This document shows, piece after piece, positions 1 through 7,602 of a stretch of 10,152 nt of DNA (its first letter is position 1; the number at the start of each line of letters is the position of its first letter). Origin of the DNA: Larix sibirica (Eukaryota > Streptophyta > Pinopsida > Pinales > Pinaceae); assembly GCA_004151065.3 (NCBI GenBank), contig NWUY0300028864.1, forward strand, positions 51,157-61,308. Direction: 5' to 3'. A program made the translations under genes and the position numbers. The notes beneath the pieces were generated by a model, which saw only the letters and a program-made list of their open reading frames with translations, was not told the DNA's origin and searched no databases.

Positions 1-555
1 TTTTGATGTTTATCCACAATAGCGCCCTCATTTGCTTTAGTTCTTGCTTTTACTTAGCTTTTATGAGCTAAGGCGCCCTTCTTGCTTTATTCTTGCTTTA
101 TCCAACTTTTGTGAGTCAAAGTTAGCTTTGTTGTGCTTTTCACTTGGATTAGGATTAAGTAAGTGCATTAGGATGCTTTTGGCAAGTCTGCATGCCTTTT
201 CCTCAACCCCTTCCTACTTTTCCTCCTAAAAAGCCTCTAGCTTGCTACCTTTTGGTCACTCATGGCCTAACAAAGCTTAGTTAGCCAATTCGTGACCTCT
301 TGCCTTGATTTGGAGTTGATGTTTCCTAGATAGGGGGATTTTTCCTAGATCTAAGCCTGCCATATCTGAGCATTTCAAATTGCCTACAAGGCATTCGAAT
401 TTCACCTCAGAGATGTATTATATAGTGTATTATCATTGTTCATTAATAAGATGATGAGAGTTTATCAAATTGAGTTCTTTCTTTTATGTTTTTTTGCTCA
501 TTCTTCTTCTCGATTCTCTGATAAATATCCGTTGTAATTCTTAGTGAAGATTACA
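1..555 (+). mobile_element. Possible LTR end of another retrotransposon, truncated by the window edge
   Basis: This stretch has no counterpart in the other LTR of element 1 and stops exactly where the 3' LTR homology begins. What can be seen fits the downstream half of a plant LTR on the plus strand: a TATA-like stretch near 416-432, an AATAAGA polyadenylation-like motif near 444-451, a T-rich tract near 475-515, and a terminal ..TTACA at 551-555. The five bases TTATG (556-560) could be one half of a target-site duplication. The other half lies outside the window, so this cannot be tested here. No coding sequence is recognisable. It could equally be ordinary flanking DNA joined by a deletion. 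Confidence 0.3.
22..121. repeat. Two-copy imperfect tandem repeat, about 51 bp
   Basis: Copy one (22-72) and copy two (73-121) both start GCGCCCT, run through TTGCTTT and TTCTTGCTTT, then CTTTT.TGAG and AA. Copy two is a few bases shorter. The T-rich, GCTT-rich composition is typical of LTR or satellite-like plant DNA. No function can be assigned. Confidence 0.6.
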
Positions 556-560
556 TTATG

Positions 561-818
561 CTTAGGTCCTTAGTTGTGGCATAAAGGCCACATAATTATA
601 ATAAGGTCCTCTCCCTTCAGTCCCATTCCACTTTCCCCACTCGTGGAATTATAGGCCCCCATTTTTTCTTCATTTGCAGCCACTAGGGATTTTTATATTA
701 TAATTCCATGTACATAACTACAATATATTTGATCATCTTAGACCATTTATGTATGTCTTCTAGTCATTTCATCATAGCATACATAATTACATTTCAGAGT
801 AAAAAGCACGGTGTTGCA
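561..818 (-). repeat. 3' LTR remnant of element 1 (U3-side 258 bp)
   Basis: This segment aligns with 7357-7602. Shared blocks include CTTAGGT at the left edge, CATTTGCA, TTTTTATATTATAATTCCA, ACATAATTACATTTCAGAGT and the terminal GTGTTRCA. In a 75-bp block I count about 84% identity. The left copy carries about 25 extra bases near 568-595. On the minus strand it starts TGCAACAC, close to the TGTAACAC start seen in many plant gypsy LTRs, directly after a polypurine tract. If the LTR is the 1253 bp measured on the other copy, about 1 kb is missing beyond 561. Confidence 0.82.
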
Positions 819-832
819 TTCCTCTCCCCCTC
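819..832 (-). other. Polypurine tract of element 1
   Basis: On the minus strand the 14 bases read GAGGGGGAGAGGAA and abut the LTR start TGCAACAC at 818. This is where the plus-strand primer of reverse transcription sits. It confirms the minus orientation and the LTR boundary. Confidence 0.85.
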
Positions 833-897
833 AATTTATGCACTGTCCTTAGTGCATATCAACACTTTGTACATTAAAAAAAATTACATCAAAAGTT

Positions 898-1398
898 TCA
901 AAATAAATGCAAGTATGCATCCCACATAGAATCCTCCATCTCCCACCTTGATTCCATGAGGATGTACAAGGTCCATTGGACCTTTACCTGCCCTGTTTGT
1001 CTATTCCCGAGAAACGCGACCTTCTTGTACATGATGCATACTCATTGTACCTATATATCTCCTTCTAGTTCCACCTAAATCAAAGCTCAATCAATAATTT
1101 GGATAGGATCAAGTGCATATTTTTTCAATAATGATACATGAAATAGATTCTGAACTTTTATGCACACATGCAATGTAAGTTCATACTCAATAATCCCTAT
1201 CCTAGCTAAATTCTCAAGCAACCCACAATATCTAGCTTCTATCTTAGAGAAAATCCCTAACTTTAGGGAACTCTTCTTCAATCTAACTTCCAAGTACACA
1301 TGCTCTCCAACCCTTAACTTTCTTGATAGTTTTCTTTCTCTGCATAATGATTTTGCATGTCCTATTCTTTTTTGCATAGTTGCATAATTATTTTGCAT
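898..1398 (-). pseudogene. Integrase C-terminal region and chromodomain-like tail (pol 3' end)
   Basis: This is the end of the element 1 polyprotein. Integrase joins the DNA copy to the host chromosome, and in chromoviruses the C-terminal tail steers it to chromatin. From 1398 to 1087 the frame holds the conserved integrase C-terminal signature: a VGEHVYLEVR segment, KKSSLKLG, RYCGLLE (a decayed GPY/F motif, with GLL where GPF is usual), YEL, and FHVSLLKKY. The same frame continues past a TGA at 1087 and three more stops to a terminal stop at 898-900. The tail includes GQVKVQW and ESRWEMED, matching the chromodomain-like VxVxW...xATWE pattern. The catalytic core (HHCC finger, D-D-E) is absent. 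It follows the deletion junction and ends about 65 bp before the polypurine tract. Confidence 0.87.
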
Positions 1399-1440
1399 GT
1401 CCTATGCTTTTTTGCATAGTTGCATAATTATTTTGCAACT
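1341..1440. repeat. 40-bp tandem duplication (2.4 copies) at the pol deletion junction
   Basis: Copies are 1341-1380, 1381-1420 and a partial one at 1421-1437 (the array edge is near 1440). The two full copies differ at two bases (1349/1389 and 1366/1406). Each begins TGCATAAT.ATTTTGCA. The array lies between the reverse transcriptase stub (ends about 1433) and the integrase C-terminus. Because 40 is not a multiple of three, it moves the reading frame from that of RT to that of integrase. Confidence 0.9.
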
Positions 1441-1675
1441 CTTTCAATTCTAGAGTACTCATTATATATGGAATTTTCAAAACTGGGGCAGCTCAAGGCA
1501 CCAAATCAATAGAAAAATCAATGTCTCTTTTTGGTGGCAATCCTGGTATTTCTTCAAATACATATGCAAACTCTTGCAATATTGGAAAGTTTTCAATACT
1601 TGGGTTGTTAAAATTTGTTGGCTCTCCCACATGAGCTACATACAATTGACACCTTTTTCTGAAGCATATTCTCAA
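1433..1675 (-). pseudogene. Reverse transcriptase N-terminal stub
   Basis: The frame is shared with the upstream protease. It contains EFAYVFEEIPGLPPKRDIDF (about 1576-1517), the very recognisable linker and start of gypsy reverse transcriptase, then SIDLVP and a stop at 1493. It continues in frame through PYIMSTLELKELQ to about 1433. There the family normally proceeds into the finger and palm domains with the YxDD active site, but the sequence jumps instead to the integrase C-terminus. No polymerase or RNase H catalytic residues remain. The missing segment in a full element would be roughly 2 kb or more; this is a family-based estimate, not a measurement. Confidence 0.88.
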
Positions 1676-2206
1676 TTACACCGATGGAATCTGCCTTATA
1701 GAAATATGGCTTGGAATGTCTTTCACGATATTTTTCTCTCCTTCTCCAAGACAAGTAAAGGTCTTTCTATGGAAATATAATACTACATGATGTACATCTA
1801 ACCAATCCATCCCAATAAGCACATCATATGAGCCAAGTGGTATTATATTCAAATCTAGAAAAGTATTGAATCCATTCATTTCTAATGGAAAACCCTTTAA
1901 TAGCTCATTAAATTTCCTTTTTGTTCCAATATCCAACTAAACCATCCATGCATTATTTTGCTTACTTCTCTTTAGATGAAAATTTTCAACCAAATTAGGA
2001 GCAACATAACTATGATTTGCTCCTAAATCAAGTAAAATGGGAATAGGTTGATTGACAATCTTACCTTCAACCTTAATCATGTTAGACTGATAATCCGCTT
2101 GTTGATTGTCCAAGGCTACATAGATTCTTGGAATGTTTTTGGCCATATCTTCCACTATGCTTGCTTTTGAGTGTTGATCATTTTCCTCGTTATATCTTCC
2201 CTTCGA
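1676..2206 (-). pseudogene. Retroviral-type aspartic protease (Ty3/gypsy pol)
   Basis: This domain would cut the Gag-Pol polyprotein. The catalytic motif at 2029-2018 reads DLGA where active members have D[ST]GA. The aspartate is kept, but the Ser/Thr that stabilises it is lost. It is followed by NHSYV. The second conserved block, LGSYDVLIGMDWL (about 1837-1799), is intact and is a hallmark of plant gypsy proteases. Two in-frame stops interrupt it, TAG at 1937-1939 and TAA at 1676-1678; the frame is otherwise continuous with the zinc knuckle above and the RT stub below. A dead enzyme. Confidence 0.9.
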
Positions 2207-3426
2207 GGACACTCTATACAAATGATTTCCTACACATTCCCAACAATTGATTGGATGCCTTGTTCGTTTTCCTAAGGAATTTTCTATCTTGGGTCTATTC
2301 TAAGTTGGGTTACTTTGTTGATATGAGATTGGTTGGTTCCTGAAGAAATGAGGTTTAAAGGATTTCTTCCTCTGATCCTACCTGTCTTTCTTCTTATCTC
2401 TCCAATATGTTTTAAAACTAGTCATTCCTTTGTTCTAATCATATATGTATTTGGCCTTTCTTATTGTCTGGTCTCCTTAAGAGTCTTGGGCTCATCAAAC
2501 GGAATTTTATCTCTATAGAATGCTAACAAGACACCTAGGAACCTATGTATGTTTACCTTCTCATCTATGCTAAACCCAACATATCTTAACAGTTCTAAAA
2601 ACTTTATCTTGTATTCTTCCATACTCATATTTCCCAACTTGAGTTCAAATAACTTCTCCATCTTCTTGTCATAATAATGTTATGATAGATACTTTTGTTA
2701 AAAACACCTTTTGAATTGTTTCCATGAAATCCTCTTTTCATTCATATGTATTACTTGAATAAAGTGATCCCACGAAATTAAAGCCTTGCTCTACAAGTTG
2801 TAAATGCTAATTCTGACCTCTATATTAGATGAATAATTATGCAATTGGAGATACTTCCTCATCCCTAATAACTAGGATTTGGCATCTTATCCCTTTTTGT
2901 TTTCACCATCAAAAGTGGGTGGCTTAATCTATATTATATCCTCTTGCAACTCTTATGTCACATGTCTTGTTTTTTAATGTTTGGTTGGTGGCACTTCTAG
3001 ACTACTCCTTGATTCTTCATATGTATATGGTTTCTTGGTTGTGGGAGATGGTGAATAGAGATGTTTATGATTCCTTGTAGCACTTATGGAGCAACTAGAT
3101 CTTCTATGGGATCTCCTCCTTGAATATCCATTGCCTTCTTTCTCATGAAATGAACTTGATCCAATTTGCATTTGAATCTGCAATAGATTTAAGCTTTGCA
3201 TTAGCTAATTATGTAATTGATTTTGTTGTTCTTGAGCATTTATCATTATTTCATTATTATCTCTACAACATTACACCCCCATAAACAAAATCTTCATTGT
3301 TTCTACTAACTCCAATGGTCCAATACTTCCTCTATGCCCATTAGATTTTCTTTCTTCATTCCCAACATTGATATTTACACCTTTGACTTCTTCTTCATGA
3401 TTGTAAGGAATATGTCCCTTTTCCAT
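2207..3426 (-). pseudogene. Gag polyprotein with degenerate zinc knuckle
   Basis: Gag forms the virus-like particle and binds element RNA. The likely start is ATG at 3424-3426. An Arg/Ser-rich stretch (YSRRRSHRRSSCSIS, within 3201-2974) precedes the capsid-like core. The core begins IKPPTFDGENKKG at 2928 and runs through ISWDHF, KRISWKQFK, LFELKLGNMSMEEYKIKFLE and KIPFDEPKTL, the pattern of the plant Retrotrans_gag domain. About ten in-frame stops occur before a frameshift near 2466; the second frame then carries three more stops and the zinc knuckle at 2245-2207. The knuckle reads C-x2-C-x3-H-x4-S, so its last cysteine has become serine. The frame runs on into protease. Confidence 0.87.
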
Positions 3427-4048
3427 TTTCCTTCTTCAGGAAATCTTTGGTCTTTTATTTAATCTATTACAACAATGTATCTACAAGGTGTTCATACAAG
3501 TACATTTTTTGTATGGACTTGATTCCCAAATTATGTAAATATTTTTATATATATATAAGCATTATGAAAACTACCCATTTGACCATTTTGCCAAATCAAG
3601 GCTATAGGCCTTTTTTTTGTCCAATTATAGAAATATCTAAAGAAATTATTCATGATATAATTATTTATCTTTATTATGTTATTGATTGGATTTCCAATTA
3701 ATATAACTGTACTCAATTATGGGCTCATATTTGGAAGTTACTACTCTCCAAAGTTAGCAATTTTGCCCAACTTTTGTACTCTTCCTATAGTTGCACTTAA
3801 TTTCAGAAACCAACTTCTGTCACTCGTAGAAGAAAATCTGGGAATAATTAAATAAAAAATTGTATTGGGCATTTAAAACACATATGATTGCGAGTACTCG
3901 TCAACTTCCAAATCATTAATGGGATCCTCTAGTCAATTTCTACATAATCGTGGAATTGTCTACTTTGTCCTTTTTGCGCTTCCTATAGACTTGTAATTTT
4001 TTGCGAAAATTGTTATCTTCCAAATGGAGAAAAAATGAGAAAATTCAC

Positions 4049-4066
4049 TTGAACAAATTTGTTCAA
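4049..4066. repeat. 18-bp perfect palindrome
   Basis: TTGAACAAATTTGTTCAA is its own reverse complement. It could form a small hairpin or be a dyad binding site, but in AT-rich non-coding DNA it may be chance. Confidence 0.75.
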
Positions 4067-4510
4067 ATTGTTTAGAATGTAAAAGGTTAAGTAAATAAAT
4101 TTTTCCGTTTTGGACATCTGGGGTGACTTCTCCTTCCTCCAAGATTTCCAAAACTCCCATAATAATGGATTTTGGCTTATTTTTGCATTTCCACTATAAA
4201 ACCATTGGAATTTCGACAAATGATCCAATGGGTATCTTTGTTCCTGGGCATGATCCACACTAACTATATTTCATCCCCAATAGGGATCCTGTCAATGAGC
4301 ATGGTCATGGCCTTAAAAAATCACTAATATTCCATTTCTAGAAATCTAGAGTTGAATAGGCCAGTATCCCTCTCTAGAAAATTTGTATTTTTCCTCACTA
4401 TGGAATTATCCCTAAAATTTCATTCGATCTTGCTTTAATATGCTACTATTATGGCTAAGACAAGATTTTGGCTCTACACTTTAAAAAAAAATCCATCTAC
4501 TGACTTGGCT

Positions 4511-4557
4511 TGTGGTTGATGTGGCATGACATGCCTGTGGTTGATGTGGCATGACAT
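4511..4557. repeat. Exact 22-bp direct repeat, period 25
   Basis: The 22 bases from TGTGGTTGATGTGG to ATGACAT occur at 4511-4532 and identically at 4536-4557, separated by GCC. With the related block just downstream they form a small GT-rich minisatellite built on TTGATGTGG. Confidence 0.9.
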
Positions 4558-4562
4558 TTGGA

Positions 4563-4630
4563 TATTGATGTGGTAGTGGGGAGGGGTTCTATGTGGCTAT
4601 TGATGTGTTGGTGGGGGTTCCATGTGTCAT
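4563..4630. repeat. Imperfect tandem repeat, about 35 bp, TTGATGTG-based
   Basis: Copies at 4563-4597 and about 4598-4630 share TATTGATGTG, a G-rich run, GGGGTTC.ATGTG and a trailing C. They use the same TTGATGTGG core as the preceding 25-bp repeat, so the whole 4511-4630 block likely grew by replication slippage or unequal exchange. Confidence 0.75.
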
Positions 4631-4889
4631 CACTTGTGTGTATCATGTCATTTTCCTTGCCACCTTACCTGTCATGCTAGGTATCTATGGCCCCTTTTAT
4701 CACTATCCGCTTGGTTTTATGAATTTTATGATTTAATATTTATTTTTTGGGCCACCCTTGTACCCTCCTTGAACTCTATATTCTACACTTAGAATAAATA
4801 TTGATAGTGATGTGATTCGGGGTTCCATATCTGTCGTTTAACCATTTGCACACATGTTCCCCACATGCGCTATTTGACCAATGCCCAAA

Positions 4890-5070
4890 TCAATCGTGGA
4901 GCATGGAAGTGTAGGTGTTTAACACCCACTATAATATCTGCAATCTACTTACCACCTTGGGTTTACATGCCAAGCACCTTCTTGTCAATTGCGGAGCTCA
5001 TAATACCATTCATTACAATTACTTCCTCAACCTCAACAAACTGCCCATTCGTCATGGCCTCCATCCCGCC
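4890..5070. repeat. Diverged direct duplication, copy 1 (partner 5547-5730)
   Basis: This segment aligns by eye with 5547-5730. Shared landmarks, in order: CAAT..TGGAG, AACAC, GCAAT..CTTAC, GGGT, TCAATTG..GAG, ATACCATT and CATGGCC. Short gaps are needed, and identity is roughly 60-65% in the best part. Spacing is about 660 bp. In both copies one minus-strand frame retains a short NGI-containing stretch, hinting at a common decayed coding ancestor, but I recognise no family. They could be diverged tandem units or the ends of an old nested element. Confidence 0.5.
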
Positions 5071-5370
5071 TCTATAGCCTTAGGTCATCCATGGGATTTC
5101 CGCTTGGCACGTTTTGGTTGATTGCTGTCATGAGGGAAGTTCCATCTATGTCCTTTCATATTTCATACACATGTTTCCCTATGCATAATCAAGATCAATG
5201 ATAGGGAAAGTTTTAAGTATCCATAAATTTCTTAAAGTGTAGAAAACTTGGAGAATCTTACTAACTCTTAAATTTGCAACCATACAATGTTTGGTGATTT
5301 TTTGTAAAAACATTCAAATTTGTAAGGAATTTATATAGTTTTTGGGTAATTTTGGGAATTTTTAGAGTAA

Positions 5371-5512
5371 AAAAAATTATCCCATGGAATTTGGGTGAAT
5401 CAATTTAGAAAAAAAATGGAAATTGGTGAATTTTTNATTTAGAAAAAAATGCAAATTGGCGAATCTTTTTTTGGAAAAAAAAACATAAAAAATAGCCCAT
5501 GGGATAAATTTT
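5371..5512. repeat. Inverted repeat enclosing a 34-bp tandem repeat
   Basis: The arms are 5372-5387 and 5497-5512, complementary at 15 of 16 positions around ATCCCATGG / CCATGGGAT. Between them two 34-bp direct units (5403-5436 and 5437-5470) each begin ATTTAGAAAAAAA and contain AAATTGG.GAAT; a more decayed third unit may precede them. An undetermined base (5436) falls at the unit boundary, suggesting the array was hard to sequence or assemble. It could fold into a stem-loop or be the remains of a MITE-like element. Confidence 0.65.
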
Positions 5513-5546
5513 GCCCGAAATTTTTTCCCTAATAGATTATCTAGAT

Positions 5547-5730
5547 CAATTTTGGAGTGAAAAGGTGCATATATTGAACACTCCCTCCCACCTCCGCAAT
5601 TTGCTTACTTCCTTTGGGTACGTGTGTCGCACTCACATCAATTGTAGAGATGCAAATACCATTTGTCAAAATGATTCCCTTTTCCTCTGCAAATCACTTA
5701 TCTTTTGTGGGATCATGGCCACTGCTTATG
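5547..5730. repeat. Diverged direct duplication, copy 2 (partner 4890-5070)
   Basis: Partner of the segment about 660 bp upstream; the matching landmarks are listed there. The segment after 5760 shows no continuing similarity to the sequence after 5100, so the right edge of the duplication is near 5730-5760. No gene is recognised. Confidence 0.5.
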
Positions 5731-6334
5731 CACCACTCAAATCCACCTAGCATCATCCGACCCATCCACACCATTTTCCAGTCCACATCACCTATATGGT
5801 TCACATCACGGGTACAGTCCATGTAATATGTATGGGGTTTTCTCCTAAATTTGATTTTATGCATACCTACATATATTAACTAGTGGCCATCATGATTTCA
5901 AACTCGACCTCTCCATTCAACCCCAATTCAAATTCTTTGAATCTTTTGATGAAAATTTGATCCCTATGGCTGAAAATTTTAACTTTGTGGCAGTGAATTT
6001 AGACTAAAATGTCAATTGTTTAAACACTATGTTCTCAATTCACCCATTTTACCAGGTTGAAATCCATAATTTACAATGACAACCTACAACGCTTCCAAGC
6101 TCAACTAATTTGCTCCATTGATAACATTTCCTAGGAAATTTGAGACCATAGTTTTCTCAATTATGGCCTTTACCCAATTCTTTTGCATACACATTTCATC
6201 AAATAGTTAGCCCACATCTATATTTTTCCCCAAATTTCATCATGGCATCATTTCATCAAATATTTGATATTCAACCTATAATTTCTTCTTGTGCATATAA
6301 ATGTTGTCCAATACACACAATGTTGTAACCTATA

Positions 6335-6346
6335 GCTTTGATACCA
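6335..6346 (-). other. tRNA primer-binding site of element 1
   Basis: On the minus strand the 12 bases read TGGTATCAAAGC, one base different from TGGTATCAGAGC, the site complementary to the initiator methionine tRNA 3' end used by most plant LTR retrotransposons. It starts three bases (GAG) after the 5' LTR end at 6350. The spacing and match fix the orientation and the inner LTR edge. Confidence 0.87.
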
Positions 6347-6349
6347 CTC

Positions 6350-7602
6350 TATCACATACCCAATAACCATTATTCATTGTCAAGGCTATGGGGTACGCTA
6401 ATTTCACATTTGAACTTGCCTTTTGACACCAACATCATTTTAAATATCTACCTATAGATATTAGCAATTGAAGCAATCTATAATAGACTTAATGATTAAT
6501 TTCAAAACCATTTACGAATGCAGGTATACCAAGCATGCAACCATGATTATTCTAATTAAATTCACACACACATGAATACAAAAAACGCAAAATAAATAAT
6601 GAAAGACTATAATATAAACAAAACAATTCATAACATAATTAAAACACTTATCTTTATGTAAGATATTCCTTCAACTGACCGCAAATGAAGGACATTCCTT
6701 CCATCCTTAGGCACTCTATCACACTTATGCTTTCTATGATAGAGTCCACCCCTAATTTGAGGTTATCATTCCACAATGGTGAAGCTCCTAAGGAATTCCA
6801 CTTAGTACACAACTTAGAAAAAGCTATGGTGCTAAACCCCCTCTACAATTATCCCAATCAATCAACACTCTCCCCCCTCAACCTGCAAAACATAAGGAAT
6901 GAGAGGAATGAGATCCCCTTCCTTTCATGTAGTCCCTTAGGCTATCCCAATTCCCTTCCAGTGCTCAAGTACATGTTGGCTAGAGATTCTCATTTCTAGG
7001 ACTCCAAGGATTCTCAACTATAGTCTAGGTTTCATCTCACAATGACACAAAAACCATTAACACTCATTTCCCATGGAAATTTGCATAAACATGCATGGAA
7101 GTAGAGTTCCTATATTTCCCATTTCTTTACCAATTCATACTAGCAAGCATGATCCCGAATAAATGATTACAAGAATCATTCTCTAAGCTTAATTTCCAAT
7201 TTTTTATTTGCATGTTCACAACTCTCCACATGGCACTTATGAGGAGTTCACGTTTTCCCATGTAATCCAAACTTAAGATAATATTAAAAATGATTAGATA
7301 AATCAACCTTGTAAACATGGTATATTTCTAAATAAGGTTACAAGTAAGGCTAAAGACTTAGGTTTATAATCCACTAAGGTCATCTCCCCTTAGCCACTTT
7401 TCATTTCTCCCACTTGTGGAATCATAGCCCCCCATATCTTCTTTGGACTTCTTCATTTGCAACCATCGGATATTTTTATATTATAATTCCACATACATAA
7501 TTACAATATCTTTGGTCATCCTAGACCCTTTTTTTCCAACGTCTATCCATATATCATTACATACATAATTACATTTCAGAGTAAAAAATGGAGTGTTACA
7601 CT
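6350..7602 (-). repeat. 5' LTR of element 1 (about 1253 bp)
   Basis: On the minus strand it starts TGTAACAC at 7602 and ends ..GGGTATGTGATA at 6350, next to the primer-binding site. The expected terminal CA has become TA. The outer 246 bp (7357-7602) match the 3' LTR remnant; the remaining kilobase has no partner inside the window. A perfect 9-bp stem (ACTCTATCA 6713-6721 with TGATAGAGT 6737-6745, 15-base loop) lies inside. The short open frames here look like chance. Confidence 0.75.

Larger units (their letters stand above)
3427..6334. other. 2.9 kb without a recognisable gene between PBS and gag; probable old nested insertion
   Basis: In most gypsy elements the leader from primer-binding site to gag is a few hundred bases, so about 2.5 kb here is unexplained. 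I see no gag, pol or transposase motif on either strand, and no convincing pair of LTRs. It is AT-rich, with TA and poly-A/T runs (3540-3560, 4483-4492, 5403-5490). It holds the repeats listed separately and an undetermined base at 5436. Either another element inserted here and has decayed, or the family has an unusually long leader, as some Tat/Ogre and LARD-like elements do. Confidence 0.5.
561..7602 (-). mobile_element. Element 1: decayed, internally deleted Ty3/gypsy chromovirus-type LTR retrotransposon
   Basis: On the minus strand the order is 5' LTR, tRNA primer-binding site, gag, protease, start of reverse transcriptase, integrase C-terminus with a chromodomain-like tail, polypurine tract, 3' LTR. 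The order and the tail identify Ty3/gypsy (Metaviridae), chromovirus-like. The copy is non-functional. I count about ten in-frame stops in gag, one frameshift near 2466, and about ten more stops across protease, RT stub and integrase. The catalytic part of RT, all of RNase H and the integrase core are absent. Between the primer-binding site and gag lie 2.9 kb with no recognisable gene, probably a nested insertion. The outer end of the 3' LTR is lost at 561, so the target duplication cannot be checked (right flank CTAGA, 7603-7607). Confidence 0.88.

Noticed and set aside
1160-1387. Plus-strand open frame of 75 codons
   Set aside because: It is the opposite strand of the integrase C-terminal remnant, whose minus-strand frame carries the family motifs.
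3960-4258. Two overlapping minus-strand open frames in 3960-4258
   Set aside because: They overlap in different frames, have ordinary AT-rich composition and no motif; neither shows a family match.
4511-4630. CRISPR-like array
   Set aside because: Only two exact copies with a 3-base spacer, in a plant-type context; it is a minisatellite.
6685-6999. Plus-strand open frame of 104 codons, the longest in the window
   Set aside because: It lies inside the 5' LTR of element 1, is antisense to it, and shows no recognisable domain. LTR position and lack of motifs make a chance frame more likely.
7357-7602. A short 246-bp LTR for element 1 ending at 7357
   Set aside because: No primer-binding site lies next to 7357, and the flanks 556-560 (TTATG) and 7603-7607 (CTAGA) do not match. 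The strong primer-binding site at 6335-6346 supports a 1253-bp LTR with its 3' copy truncated.
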